A DNA stretch of 64,000 nucleotides, taken from Flavobacteriaceae bacterium. GTDB taxonomy: Bacteria; Bacteroidota; Bacteroidia; Flavobacteriales; Flavobacteriaceae. Each line of letters begins with the position of its first letter. The first letter of the stretch is position 1. The notes under the pieces were generated by a model that ran no database searches, was not told where the DNA came from, and saw only the letters and a list, made by a program, of their open reading frames with translations. Both the position numbers and the translations under genes were made by a program. Location: the NCBI GenBank assembly GCA_947448525.1, contig CANFNV010000002.1, positions 62,001 to 126,000 of the forward strand, written 5' to 3'. Below are positions 54,346 to 63,486 of this stretch, one piece after another.

Positions 54346-55212
54346 TTAGTTGGTAAGAATAAGGTTTATTGCTGGTTCATTTACCATTTTCTTAATCGGT
54401 AAATTGTCTGTGCCTAATTGTATTTCTTTATTCCATTTTCCACCTGAGAATGAGAAAATAAAATCTCTTTCTACAAAATTATACAACATCAAAGGATGAT
54501 ACGTTTTCTTAACTGAAGTTGTATTATTATTGAAATTGGTTCGGGTTTCTTCGGTTTTATTTTTTTCAATTATAAGTTTTTCAAACCCTACAAAAAGTCC
54601 TGTTTTGGGCATTCTTAAATTAAAATCGGAAATGGTATATAGGTTTTTATTAACTCCTTTTTTTACTGTTGTGATAAAATCTTTTGTTAGTAATTCTTCA
54701 CCCGGATAACCATTTGAATCAACATTATAAAAGTGAATTTTTATAGTTGCATTATCAATTTTGCTGTCCGTTTCAATAGCAACCTGTTTTAAATAACGTG
54801 TGGATTTGTATTTGGGATAATAAGGAAAATACTTTGCGTCTATTCTTGGTCCGTTATCAAAAGCTTGATAAATAGCTGTTTTGGTTTTCCCAATTTCAAT
54901 AATTTTTGTTTCAAATCGCTTGGAAATTACTACTTCATCCAATTTATAAGAAGTTGGTTTTAGGTTAACAATAGCTGCATCTGCTGCTTTTATGGTTTTT
55001 TTTTCATACCCTAAAGCCGAAAAAATTAAGTTCTTTGTTTTGGTGGTATTAATGGTAAATTCACCATTTTCTTCCGAACTAACGCCTATGTTTTCATTTT
55101 GTACCCAAATGTTTACATAGGAAATTGCCTTGCCAGTAAGGCTGTCTTTAACAACGCCTTTTATTTGTGCGGAAATTGTGAAAGTTGTAAAGATGAATAA
55201 TAAATATTTCAT
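54346..55212 (-). CDS. Exported protein with carboxypeptidase-like domain (paralogue 2)
   Basis: A 288-residue protein with a signal peptide (about 15 residues) and a CarboxypepD_reg-like beta-sandwich at about 17-90 (IKGVVKDSLTGKAISYVNIWV). The rest resembles nothing I can name; it has a second beta-rich domain with KDFITTVKKGVNKN. It is closely related to the gene upstream and overlaps it by one base (TAATG), so the pair is a tandem duplication. Confidence 0.78.
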   Translation of the reverse strand: MKYLLFIFTTFTISAQIKGVVKDSLTGKAISYVNIWVQNENIGVSSEENGEFTINTTKTKNLIFSALGYEKKTIKAADAAIVNLKPTSYKLDEVVISKRFETKIIEIGKTKTAIYQAFDNGPRIDAKYFPYYPKYKSTRYLKQVAIETDSKIDNATIKIHFYNVDSNGYPGEELLTKDFITTVKKGVNKNLYTISDFNLRMPKTGLFVGFEKLIIEKNKTEETRTNFNNNTTSVKKTYHPLMLYNFVERDFIFSFSGGKWNKEIQLGTDNLPIKKMVNEPAINLILTN

Positions 55213-56075
55213 TAGTTGGTTAGGATTAAATTTATTGCAGGAACCATAACTTTGTTATCCCAAGGGTTTTTATTTTTTGTTTTAAAAAAAATAATTTTGT
55301 TTTTTGTCCATTTTCCACCTGAAAATCTATAAGAATTTTCAATATCTGAATAATTAATTACCAAATCTGGTGCATAACTAACTAAAATCTTTTCTGATTT
55401 TCCATCTTTATAATCGAAATCATATTTATTAAAATCTATTATTAACCATTCTAAACCTACTATCAATCCGTTTTTTGGAAACATAATTTTATATTTAGAA
55501 ACGTCTATTTTGTTTTTTCTCATTCCTTTTTTAACCGTAACTATTAGATCTTCATATAGAATATCATTTGTAGGAATTGAATCTTTGACTTCATAAACCC
55601 TAATTTTTATTTTTGCTTTTTCTTTTCTGCTATCGGTATAAAAAATAATACTTTTTAAAAAAGATGTTTCCGAATATTTCGTTTCATAACTAAATAACTT
55701 TCCGTAAATCCATGGCTTATCACCTGATAATTGTCTGTGATGAATTTTTTTAGAATCCCCTATTTCAATTTCTTTAGTCTGTTTGGAGGTTTGAATTACA
55801 ACATCTTCTAGTTTATAAAACTCTTTTTCTAAAACAATCTTTTCTTTAAAAAAAGTTGTGCTCTTCTTATATCCTATTGCAGAAAAAATAAGATTTTTAT
55901 CTTTGGAAACATTGAGTTGAAATGATCCGTTTTCTTCAGAAGTGGTTCCAATATTTTCATTTTCTACCCAAATGTTTACGTAAGGGATAGGAATGTTATT
56001 TTCATCTACAACTACCCCTTTTATTTGGGCGTTAAGGGAATAAGAGATTAGGAGAAATAGTACTGTTTTTTTCAT
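55212..56075 (-). CDS. Exported protein with carboxypeptidase-like domain (paralogue 1)
   Basis: A 287-residue paralogue of the next gene downstream: same length, same IKGVV, ENENIG(T/V)SSEENG and VPAINLILTN end, and the same VTVKKGM/V.KN segment. Domains as in its partner. Both end in LILTN, so the whole gene, not just the domain, was duplicated. Function unknown; carboxypeptidase-like domains are common in Bacteroidetes surface proteins. Confidence 0.78.
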   Translation of the reverse strand: MKKTVLFLLISYSLNAQIKGVVVDENNIPIPYVNIWVENENIGTTSEENGSFQLNVSKDKNLIFSAIGYKKSTTFFKEKIVLEKEFYKLEDVVIQTSKQTKEIEIGDSKKIHHRQLSGDKPWIYGKLFSYETKYSETSFLKSIIFYTDSRKEKAKIKIRVYEVKDSIPTNDILYEDLIVTVKKGMRKNKIDVSKYKIMFPKNGLIVGLEWLIIDFNKYDFDYKDGKSEKILVSYAPDLVINYSDIENSYRFSGGKWTKNKIIFFKTKNKNPWDNKVMVPAINLILTN

Positions 56076-56090
56076 TTAATTTTAGATTAA

Positions 56091-56771
56091 CTAATTTTTA
56101 AAATTATATTTAATACCAAAATTTGTAAAAGTATTATTAGTGAAATAATGATTTTCACCAATAAAACTATCACTATATCCTTTCGATGCCCCAGTAAAAT
56201 ACTCAAAATCAAGATATAAAGCTAGCTTTTTATTTAAGAAATAATTTAATCCATAACCACTATTAATTCCTGCATATTGTTTTGGATAATCTGTAGTTAA
56301 ATTTGGTGAGTAATTATAGTATTTGCTTTTTGTTTCAAAATTATAGTTGGGACCAATTTTTATAATTCCGCCTAAATTTTTATAAATTCTAAACTCCCAT
56401 TTAATATCAATTGGTATAGAAACTACCGCTCCATTAAAAGTGCCATAATAGGGATCGGAATCCAAATTTAAAAAACCTCCGCTACTACTATAACCCGGTT
56501 TATAGAATGAAACTCCCGTTTCATAATATTTAATTCTGCTGGATAAACTCCAATGCCTTGAAAAATAGTATTCTGCACCTATTCCTGCCTGCAATGGAAA
56601 ATATTTTTTTGAATTACTATCCATAAATGAACTAACTTTATTATATCCTATTTCTATTCCAAAATACCACTTGCCCTTTGGATTAATAATTGTGTTAGTT
56701 TGAGAAAAAAATTTATTTTGCATTAAACAAACTAGAATTATTATTATAATTTTTATTTTAATTCGTAACAT
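56091..56771 (-). CDS. Outer-membrane beta-barrel protein
   Basis: A 226-residue protein with a signal-like N-terminus (hydrophobic to about residue 24, KFFSQ), then repeated aromatic-terminated strands such as WYFGIEIGYN, GIGAEYYFSRHWSL and FGIKYNFKN, ending in an aromatic-basic strand as many outer-membrane barrels do. Probably an 8-stranded barrel of the OmpX/porin-family type. It lies 15 bases upstream of the paralogue pair. Confidence 0.75.
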   Translation of the reverse strand: MLRIKIKIIIIILVCLMQNKFFSQTNTIINPKGKWYFGIEIGYNKVSSFMDSNSKKYFPLQAGIGAEYYFSRHWSLSSRIKYYETGVSFYKPGYSSSGGFLNLDSDPYYGTFNGAVVSIPIDIKWEFRIYKNLGGIIKIGPNYNFETKSKYYNYSPNLTTDYPKQYAGINSGYGLNYFLNKKLALYLDFEYFTGASKGYSDSFIGENHYFTNNTFTNFGIKYNFKN

Positions 56772-56809
56772 ATTCTTTAATTGAATTTTTAATACTGATT
56801 TTCATTATT

Positions 56810-56933
56810 AGCCCTGATGCAAGGGAAAAGCCTCGCTTTTTTGCGAGCTTTGGAATGGCAGCAGGAATTGCCATTATCGAAAATGCCCAAACGATTCGCT
56901 CCTGATTTTATTTATATTTATCCCTGACAGGCT
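56810..56933. repeat. Structured intergenic element with nested hairpins
   Basis: Within the 172-base spacer, two hairpins (CTCGC/GCGAG at 56832-56836 and 56843-56847; AATGGCA/TGCCATT at 56854-56860 and 56869-56875) lie between imperfect outer repeats (AGCCCTGATGCAAGGG at 56810-56825; CCCTGACAGGCT at 56922-56933). It is far more G+C rich than its surroundings. It may also end GH3 transcripts. Confidence 0.6.
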
Positions 56934-56943
56934 TAAAAAACCT

Positions 56944-58425
56944 TCATGATAGTTGATCTGCAATTTTTCTATCATTTGACAATCGCGGTAATTTGTTTTG
57001 ACCCCCTAATTTTCCAATGGATTTCATGTATTCTTGAAAACCATTTTTAGAAACTTTAGTAATCACCAAGGTTCGTAATACTTTACCCACAATCAAATCG
57101 TCATAATAAACGTTTTGTTTTCGCATAGCGTTGTCAATGGTTAACGCAAAATCTTCTAAATTATTGGGTTCGTTTTCAAATTCTATGAACCACTCGTGAT
57201 AAGGTAATCCGTTTTCGGGGGCAATTTGTGGTGCTACTGTAAATTCGTTTACCCGAATCGAAGTGTTTTCCATGGCGAGTTGTAATGCGTGCTCGACTTC
57301 TTTTCCGATAACATGTTCCCCAAATGCCGAAATATAATGTTTGATTCGACTAGAAACAATGACTCGATACGGTTTTAAACTAGTAAATTGAACGGTATCG
57401 CCTATGTTATAAGACCAAAGTCCGGCATTAGTTGAAATAATTAAAACATAATTCACATCCAATTCCACTTCACCAATAGTGTATCGTTTGGGGTTTTCAT
57501 TAAAGAATTCTTCTGATTTTACAAACTCGTAGAAAATTCCCGAATTTAAAAGCAGTAACATTCCTTTCTCTTTTTGGGAATCTTGGTAAGCAAAAAATCC
57601 TTCGGAAGCAGGAAACAATTCAATAGAATCTACCTTACGGCCAATAAGATTTTCAAATTTGGCACGATAGGGTTCGTAATTTACGCCGCCATAAATAAAC
57701 AAATTAAAGTTTTTGAATATTTCTCCAACAGGCTTCCCTCCTTTTTGATGCAGTTTTTCAAAATACATTTGCACCCACGAAGGAATTCCCGAAATCACCG
57801 CCATATCTTCCTGTATCGTTTCTTCAACAATCGTATCCACTTTAGTTTCCCAATCGTCAATGCAATTGGTTTCCCAACTGGGCATGCGGTTTTTTTGTAA
57901 ATACTTCGGAACAAAATGCGCTACAATTCCGGAGAGTCGCCCGAGTTTGATGCCGTTTTTTTCTTCTAAAATTGGACTTCCTTGAAGGAAAATCATTTTA
58001 CCATTTACAAAATCGGTTTTACCGGTTTCGTGAATGTAATTTAAGATGGCATTTCGAGCAGCTTCAATGTGAAACGGCATCGAATCTTTAGTCAACGGAA
58101 TGTATTTGGCACCGGAAGTGGTTCCGGAAGTTTTTGCAAAATAAATTGGTTTCCCTTTCCATAATACATTTTCTTCTCCATTCACTACACGATCTACATA
58201 AGGTTTTAGCTCTTCGTAATCCCGAATTGGGACATGGTTTACAAAATCTTCGGGAGTATATATTTCTGAAAATTGATGGTCTATTCCAAACTGCGTATTT
58301 TCCGCTTGACGGATTAAATCTTTAAAAACGTTTTGCTGAGTTTGAATAGGATTTGAAACCCATTTTTGAGTTTTGTAGTGGATAATCTTAGCAAATAATT
58401 GGGCAGCAAATGATTTAATAGACAT
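56944..58425 (-). CDS. GH3 family acyl-adenylating protein
   Basis: A 493-residue protein of the GH3/auxin-responsive family, adenylate-forming enzymes that conjugate acids to amines. The ATP loop is TSGTTSGAKYIP (99-110), followed by ASEGFFAYQD and NIGDTVQFTSL (adenylation motifs) and the KHYISAFGEHV hinge. Common in Bacteroidetes with unknown substrate. It starts 3 bases after the small coiled-coil gene. Confidence 0.9.
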   Translation of the reverse strand: MSIKSFAAQLFAKIIHYKTQKWVSNPIQTQQNVFKDLIRQAENTQFGIDHQFSEIYTPEDFVNHVPIRDYEELKPYVDRVVNGEENVLWKGKPIYFAKTSGTTSGAKYIPLTKDSMPFHIEAARNAILNYIHETGKTDFVNGKMIFLQGSPILEEKNGIKLGRLSGIVAHFVPKYLQKNRMPSWETNCIDDWETKVDTIVEETIQEDMAVISGIPSWVQMYFEKLHQKGGKPVGEIFKNFNLFIYGGVNYEPYRAKFENLIGRKVDSIELFPASEGFFAYQDSQKEKGMLLLLNSGIFYEFVKSEEFFNENPKRYTIGEVELDVNYVLIISTNAGLWSYNIGDTVQFTSLKPYRVIVSSRIKHYISAFGEHVIGKEVEHALQLAMENTSIRVNEFTVAPQIAPENGLPYHEWFIEFENEPNNLEDFALTIDNAMRKQNVYYDDLIVGKVLRTLVITKVSKNGFQEYMKSIGKLGGQNKLPRLSNDRKIADQLS

Positions 58426-58428
58426 ATT

Positions 58429-58938
58429 CTATTTTCTTTTCTCTTTTTTCTTTCCTCTATTTTCCTTGGCTTTCTGTTCTTCGTCAGCAACCTGTTGTCG
58501 AAGTTTTAATTCCGATTCGGTGGCAGTCAATTGCAAATCAGGCAATGTATCTTCTTTAATGGCCAAAATAGAGTCTTTATTCACTTTGGCATATTGCAAA
58601 TTTCCATTCAACACTTTTTTAATAGATTCTAAATAAAGTTCGTTTTTTTTGATGGCAAACTCTAGCGAATCTGATTTTAGTGCTAATTCGGTTGCATCTC
58701 TTTTAAGTTTTGTAGAAGTATAACCAGGAATATATTCCCGCAAAGGTGTAAAAGCTATTATAAAAGTGGTAATAAAAATTATTACTATTGCTCCTGCTGA
58801 AGCTACTACAAACACATTCATCAACGTCAACTTTAAAGAAAAAATTTCTTCAAATGTCTCTTCGTTCAAAATGACCAATCGGTTTTTTGTGAAGAGTTTC
58901 TTCTTTAACAACTGTTTTTTGAGGCGTTTTTCGGTCAT
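58429..58938 (-). CDS. Membrane-anchored coiled-coil protein (M23-anchor-like)
   Basis: A 169-residue protein. A basic N-terminus (MTEKRLKKQLLKKKLFTKNRL) and a NEETFEEIFS segment precede one membrane helix (about 38-62), then TPLREYIPGYTSTKL, a coiled coil, and a very basic tail ending KENRGKKKEKRK. The N-terminal half closely resembles membrane-anchored M23 endopeptidases of Flavobacteriia, but no peptidase domain is present. The protein is complete as an ORF. Confidence 0.7.
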   Translation of the reverse strand: MTEKRLKKQLLKKKLFTKNRLVILNEETFEEIFSLKLTLMNVFVVASAGAIVIIFITTFIIAFTPLREYIPGYTSTKLKRDATELALKSDSLEFAIKKNELYLESIKKVLNGNLQYAKVNKDSILAIKEDTLPDLQLTATESELKLRQQVADEEQKAKENRGKKKEKRK

Positions 58939-58954
58939 GAATTTGATTATTATA

Positions 58955-58962
58955 CAAATATA
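58955..58962 (-). promoter_or_regulatory. -7 box of the coiled-coil/GH3 operon
   Basis: TATATTTG on the minus strand, 17 bases upstream of the ATG at 58938. Confidence 0.5.
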
Positions 58963-59039
58963 GAAATTAGTTCTAAACCTAGGGTGGCTTTTTAACGTTC
59001 TTTAACGCTAAATTCTTGCGCTTCTATTTAAATATTTTC

Positions 59040-59047
59040 TACATTTG
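59040..59047 (+). promoter_or_regulatory. -7 box of tatA
   Basis: TACATTTG on the plus strand, with a TTG at 59016-59018 about 21 bases upstream. The two opposite promoters define a short divergent region. Confidence 0.55.
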
Positions 59048-59075
59048 CATTGTATAATTTTAAATAATTGAATCT

Positions 59076-59276
59076 ATGAACTTTTTAACTATATTTTTAG
59101 AGTTTACTCCAATGCACTTAGCGGTAATCGTTATAGTTGTTTTATTACTTTTTGGAGGAAAAAAAATTCCAGAATTAATGAAAGGATTGGGCTCTGGCGT
59201 TAAAGAATTTAAAAAAGCGGCGCAACAAGATGATCAACCAGCAGATACTAAAAAAGAAGAAGAAACTAAAGAATAA
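59076..59276 (+). CDS. tatA: Twin-arginine translocase TatA/TatE family protein
   Basis: A 66-residue Tat pore component. One N-terminal membrane helix (about residues 12-27), the [14 protein letters not shown] amphipathic hinge and a charged tail rich in Asp, Glu and Lys. No tatB or tatC is near. A clear terminator follows the gene. Confidence 0.95.
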   Translation: MNFLTIFLEFTPMHLAVIVIVVLLLFGGKKIPELMKGLGSGVKEFKKAAQQDDQPADTKKEEETKE

Positions 59277-59303
59277 CTTTTTAGAATTCCAATATATAAA
59301 TTG

Positions 59304-59340
59304 CAATTTTCAATTTTATGTTGAAAATTGGATTTTTTTA
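59304..59340 (+). terminator. Terminator after tatA
   Basis: A perfect 10-bp stem CAATTTTCAA/TTGAAAATTG (59304-59313 with 59321-59330) with a 7-base loop and a T-run. The tail overlaps the last codon of the opposite tex gene. Confidence 0.85.
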
Positions 59341-61464
59341 TAAAATCATCGTCAACTGAATTCGTTTTCTGTCTTCATTGACCTCAACGACTTTTACTTG
59401 AACATGTTGGTGGAGTTTCACCACTTCATTCACATCGGAAACAAAACCTGCTTTTAGTTGTGAAATATGAACCAATCCGCTTTCTTTAACTCCAATATCT
59501 ACAAAACATCCAAAAGCAGTAATATTATTAACAATTCCAGGTAATATCATTCCGGTTTTTACATCTTTTATGGTTTTCACATTCGGGTCAAATTCGAAAA
59601 CCTTTGCTGCTTTTCGTGGGTCTAATCCTGGTTTTACTAATTCTTTCAGAATATCTTTTATTCCGAGAGTTCCTATGGTTTCATTAGTGTAATTTTCTGG
59701 TTTTATTAAAGCTATTTTTTCTTTATTGGCGATTAATTCGTTAACTGAAATTTTCAAATCTTTTGCCATTTTTTCAACAATTCCATAAGCTTCTGGATGC
59801 ACCGCCGAATTATCCAATGGGTTTTTTCCGTTTTGAATTCTTACGAACGCTACAGCTTGTTGATAGGCTTTTTCGCCTAATCGTGGTACTTTTTTGATTT
59901 GTTTTCGATCTTCAAACGGACCGTTTTCAGAACGATAGGCTACAATATTTTCGGCCATCTTCTCGCCTATTCCACTTACATAACTCAACAATGATTTACT
60001 GGCGGTATTGATATTTATTCCAACTGAATTCACACAACGAATCACTGTATTGTCCAATTCTTCTTTCAATTTAGTTTGGTCTACATCGTGTTGGTATTGT
60101 CCCACCCCAATTGACTTAGCATCGATTTTTACCAACTCTGCCAACGGATCGGAAAGACGTCTTCCTATTGAAACCGAACCTCTAACAGTGACGTCATAAT
60201 TAGGAAATTCATCCCGCGCAATTTTACTCGCAGAATATACCGATGCACCTGCTTCAGAAACTACAAAAACTTGAACAGGTTTGTCAAAAGCAATTTTCTT
60301 AATGAAAAATTCAGTTTCTCTTGATGCTGTTCCATTTCCGATAGAAATTGCTTCAATGTTGTAAGCGTTTACCATCGATTTTATTTTCTTCATAGCCATA
60401 GAAGTGTCATTCTGTGGCTGGTGCGGATAGATGGTTTCGTTGTACAACAAATCGCCTTTTTCATCTAAGCAAACTATTTTACAACCGCTTCTAAATCCGG
60501 GATCAATTGCTAAAATTCGTTTTTCTCCCAAAGGTGGGGCCAACAATAATTGACCTAAATTTCCTGCAAATACATCTATTGCTTTTGCGTCGGCTTTGGT
60601 TTTGGCTTCTTGTAGCGTTTCGTTGGAAATAGCCGGATGCAATAAACGTTTATAGCTATCTTCAATGGCAAGTTGCACATGTGAAATGGATGGACTATTG
60701 GAGTTTTTAATAATAATTCCATCTATTAAATCATAGGTTTCCTCAAGATCTATTTCTATTTTAACTTTTACAAATCCTTCGTTTTCTGCACGAAGCATTG
60801 CCAATAATCTGTGGGAAGGAGCTTTTGTTAAGGGTTCTGCCCATTCAAAATACTGAGAGAATTTTTGAGCTGACTCTTCTTCCGATTTCTTTTTTATTAC
60901 TTTAGATTCAATTATTGCTTTTCTAGTATACAAACGGCGCAGACTTTGACGCACGGCAATAGTTTCGTTGATCCATTCGGCAACAATATCTCTAGCGCCT
61001 TGAAGTGCTTCCTCTTCATTTTTAATAATTTTATTGATATACTGGGTAGACAAGAAATCTACATTGTCATTTTTTTGAGCTAATATTAATTTTGCCAAGG
61101 GCTCTAATCCGTTTTCTCGAGCAACATCGGCGCGGGTTTTTTTCTTCTTTTTATAGGGTAAATACAAGTCTTCCATTTCTTGTAAATCGAAGCTTTTTTC
61201 AATTTTTGATTTTAATTCGGGTGTAAGTTGCCCTTGCTCTTCAATGATTTTTAGAATGCTTTCTTTTCTTTTTACAATTTCATCGTATTGCTTAGAAAGC
61301 TTTGCAATTTGTTCAATAACCACCTCGTCTAAATTTCCGGTTTGGTCTTTTCTGTATCGAGAAATAAACGGAATCGTACAATCTTCTGATAATAATTTTA
61401 TTGTGGCTTCTATGTTTTTTGGTGAAGTGTTTACTTGGCTTTGAATAAAATTTATATTAGTCAT
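59338..61464 (-). CDS. tex: Tex-type RNA-binding protein
   Basis: A 708-residue Tex protein. N-terminal Tex domain, the YqgF-like RNase H fold with IDPGFRSGCKI (about residues 322-332), a helix-hairpin-helix with SYVSGIGEKMAENIV and a C-terminal S1 domain (about 635-705, TGMILPGIVNNITAFG). Length is slightly under the usual 720-770. Tex proteins are linked to transcription and RNA turnover. Confidence 0.93.
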   Translation of the reverse strand: MTNINFIQSQVNTSPKNIEATIKLLSEDCTIPFISRYRKDQTGNLDEVVIEQIAKLSKQYDEIVKRKESILKIIEEQGQLTPELKSKIEKSFDLQEMEDLYLPYKKKKKTRADVARENGLEPLAKLILAQKNDNVDFLSTQYINKIIKNEEEALQGARDIVAEWINETIAVRQSLRRLYTRKAIIESKVIKKKSEEESAQKFSQYFEWAEPLTKAPSHRLLAMLRAENEGFVKVKIEIDLEETYDLIDGIIIKNSNSPSISHVQLAIEDSYKRLLHPAISNETLQEAKTKADAKAIDVFAGNLGQLLLAPPLGEKRILAIDPGFRSGCKIVCLDEKGDLLYNETIYPHQPQNDTSMAMKKIKSMVNAYNIEAISIGNGTASRETEFFIKKIAFDKPVQVFVVSEAGASVYSASKIARDEFPNYDVTVRGSVSIGRRLSDPLAELVKIDAKSIGVGQYQHDVDQTKLKEELDNTVIRCVNSVGININTASKSLLSYVSGIGEKMAENIVAYRSENGPFEDRKQIKKVPRLGEKAYQQAVAFVRIQNGKNPLDNSAVHPEAYGIVEKMAKDLKISVNELIANKEKIALIKPENYTNETIGTLGIKDILKELVKPGLDPRKAAKVFEFDPNVKTIKDVKTGMILPGIVNNITAFGCFVDIGVKESGLVHISQLKAGFVSDVNEVVKLHQHVQVKVVEVNEDRKRIQLTMIL

Positions 61465-61476
61465 CAGTTAAATTTA

Positions 61477-62376
61477 TTAATCTTGAACTATAGTTTCTTT
61501 GGAGCCTTCTTTTTTAAATTCGGGCTGAATGTTGATATGATTGATGTGGAATTTCTCTAAAAGTACAGTTTCTATTTGATGTAATACATCGTCAAATTCA
61601 CTTATTTTAATATCATGATCACAATCTAAATGGGCTTCAAGATGCAATTCATCTTCATTTAAATACCAAACATGAATGTGGTGTAAAATTCCGGCTCCGG
61701 GAATTTTTTTAACTTCTTCTACAATTTCTTTAATGTGAATTTCATCCGGTGTGAATAGCATTAACATCTTGGTGGATGTTTTTAATAAATCTATTCCAAC
61801 CACTATTAAATATAGTGCAATAAGAATGGTCATAACACCATCTACCCAAAACCAACCAAAATATTTCATTAATAAACCTCCCACTAAAACCGCTACTGAT
61901 GCCATCATATCGGTTAATAAATGCAAGTAGGCCGACTTCATATTTAGATTATTCTTGGCATCTTTTTGTAATAATAAAACCGAACCACCATTAACTACAA
62001 TTCCTAAAAGAGAAAGCCAAATTACAAGATTAGATTCAATTGATTTTGGATGAAAAAAGCGGTGAGTTGCACCATAAATCAATATAAAGGCTACTATTAT
62101 TAAGGTCGATGCATTTACAAAAGCTGCTATTAACTCGGCTCTTTTGTATCCAAAAGTATGGTCATCAGTGGCTTTTTTTCTAGATAATTTATGAGCGATA
62201 AGGCTAAATCCTAAAGAAAGAACGTCTGAAAAATTATGTAGTGCATCCGATAGTAAAGCTAAACTTCCGGAGGCTATTCCACCAATAATTTGCGCTACGG
62301 TTATTAGTAAATTTAGTAATATAGAATATATCAAATTTTTACCTTGCACTTGGTGGTTTGAATGATCGTGTCCCAT
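61477..62376 (-). CDS. Cation diffusion facilitator (zinc/cadmium exporter)
   Basis: A 299-residue CDF with a His-rich N-terminus (GHDHSNHQ), six membrane helices and a cytoplasmic domain. The metal-site residues lie in ALLSDALHNFSDV and HLLTDMMASVA, which resemble CzcD/ZitB. The ATG at 62374-62376 overlaps the rpiB stop (TAATG), so a start three codons upstream (TTG) is not needed. Cotranscribed with rpiB. Confidence 0.92.
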   Translation of the reverse strand: MGHDHSNHQVQGKNLIYSILLNLLITVAQIIGGIASGSLALLSDALHNFSDVLSLGFSLIAHKLSRKKATDDHTFGYKRAELIAAFVNASTLIIVAFILIYGATHRFFHPKSIESNLVIWLSLLGIVVNGGSVLLLQKDAKNNLNMKSAYLHLLTDMMASVAVLVGGLLMKYFGWFWVDGVMTILIALYLIVVGIDLLKTSTKMLMLFTPDEIHIKEIVEEVKKIPGAGILHHIHVWYLNEDELHLEAHLDCDHDIKISEFDDVLHQIETVLLEKFHINHINIQPEFKKEGSKETIVQD

Positions 62377-62807
62377 TAACGGCAAGAGATTTTATCTACT
62401 CTTGTTGCGTGTCTTCCTCCTTCAAAATCTGTACTTATAAAAGTAGAAACAATTTCTACCGCTTGAGGTATAGAAGTAAAACGTGCAGGAATACTAACTA
62501 CATTTGCATTATTGTGTTGGCGCGCTAGCGCCGAAATTTCTTTAGTCCAACAAAGTGCTGCTCTAATACCTTGGTGTTTATTTGCTGTCATTGCAATTCC
62601 ATTTCCAGACCCACAAATAACAATTCCTAAATCGGCAGTTCCTGATTCAACATCAATAGCCACAGGATGTGCAAAATCTGGATAATCTACACTTTCTTCA
62701 GTATCCGTTCCGTGATTGATAATATCATGTCCTTTAGAAATTAAAAATGCAACAATTGCTTTTTTATAATCTGGTCCTGCGTGGTCGTTTCCGATGGAGA
62801 TTTTCAT
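62376..62807 (-). CDS. rpiB: Ribose-5-phosphate isomerase B
   Basis: A 143-residue isomerase of the pentose phosphate pathway. GNDHAGPDYK at the N-terminus carries the catalytic-site D and H, and CGSGNGIAMTANK is the substrate loop. The frame reaches a TTG at 62822, but the ATG at 62805-62807 gives the standard start. First gene of an operon with the CDF gene. Confidence 0.94.
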   Translation of the reverse strand: MKISIGNDHAGPDYKKAIVAFLISKGHDIINHGTDTEESVDYPDFAHPVAIDVESGTADLGIVICGSGNGIAMTANKHQGIRAALCWTKEISALARQHNNANVVSIPARFTSIPQAVEIVSTFISTDFEGGRHATRVDKISCR

Positions 62808-62832
62808 AGTATTATAGTACAAGTTTTCGAAA

Positions 62833-62840
62833 CAAATTTA
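62833..62840 (-). promoter_or_regulatory. -7 box of rpiB
   Basis: TAAATTTG on the minus strand, 26 bases upstream of the rpiB ATG. Confidence 0.5.
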
Positions 62841-63486
62841 ATAAAACTTATTAGTAAATGGATTTCATTTTAGTAAAAATATAACTTACTGATTTTCTTA
62901 ATGTAAGGTTTTATTATGAATAGAGTATTTTTACAACTATCTAAAAATTATTACATTATAATTATATAAAATGTTAAAAAAATATAATGTTAATAACGTT
63001 TTACAATTCGTTGATATTCAGTTAACTTTAAATTAACAGCTTTTGTTTATAACTTATGATAGAAAATTAGAAGTTTTTTTTGGTTGTATTAGAATAATTT
63101 GTAATCAAAAATTGAAGTGGAAAAATCTAATATAGTTATTCTTTTTTTTAGAAAAGTTATCAATACTATTTTTTGGTTTTTCAACAGAAATTGAGTTTTA
63201 AAGTTATCTACAAAATTTTCTATTCTTTACTTGTTAACAACTGTTGGTTAATTTTAAATTTTGGCTTAAAATGAGCTTTTTACTATTTCTAAACTGTGTT
63301 GATAAATCGGTATAAAAAAATATAACTTAAAAATCAACTTTAAACTTTTAAAGTTATTGTATAAATTAACACACTATAATAACCATTATAAAATAATTTA
63401 AATTTAAAATTTCTTTTTGTTGTTTTTAATAGATGTTGAAAACTTTTAATTTAAGAAAATAAAATAAAGAGAAATAAACATAAATT
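62841..63486. other. Very A+T-rich gene-free spacer, possible replication origin
   Basis: This is the only gene-free stretch over 300 bases. It holds no credible ORF. It holds repeated DnaA-box-like 9-mers: TTTTCAACA at 63178-63186 (plus) and 63434-63442 (minus), TTATCAACA at 63297-63305 (minus), TTATCTACA at 63204-63212 (plus), and TTATCAATA at 63157-63165 (plus). These resemble but do not equal TTATCCACA. No exact consensus box is present, so origin status is a hypothesis. Confidence 0.3.

Noticed and set aside
57574..57900. Plus-strand ORF of 108 codons opposite GH3
   Set aside because: Antisense to a conserved enzyme, with no start signal or known relatives.
62967..63040. Tiny ORF in the A+T-rich spacer (about 21 codons)
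   Set aside because: No ribosome binding site, no conservation that I can see, and such short ORFs occur by chance in this composition.
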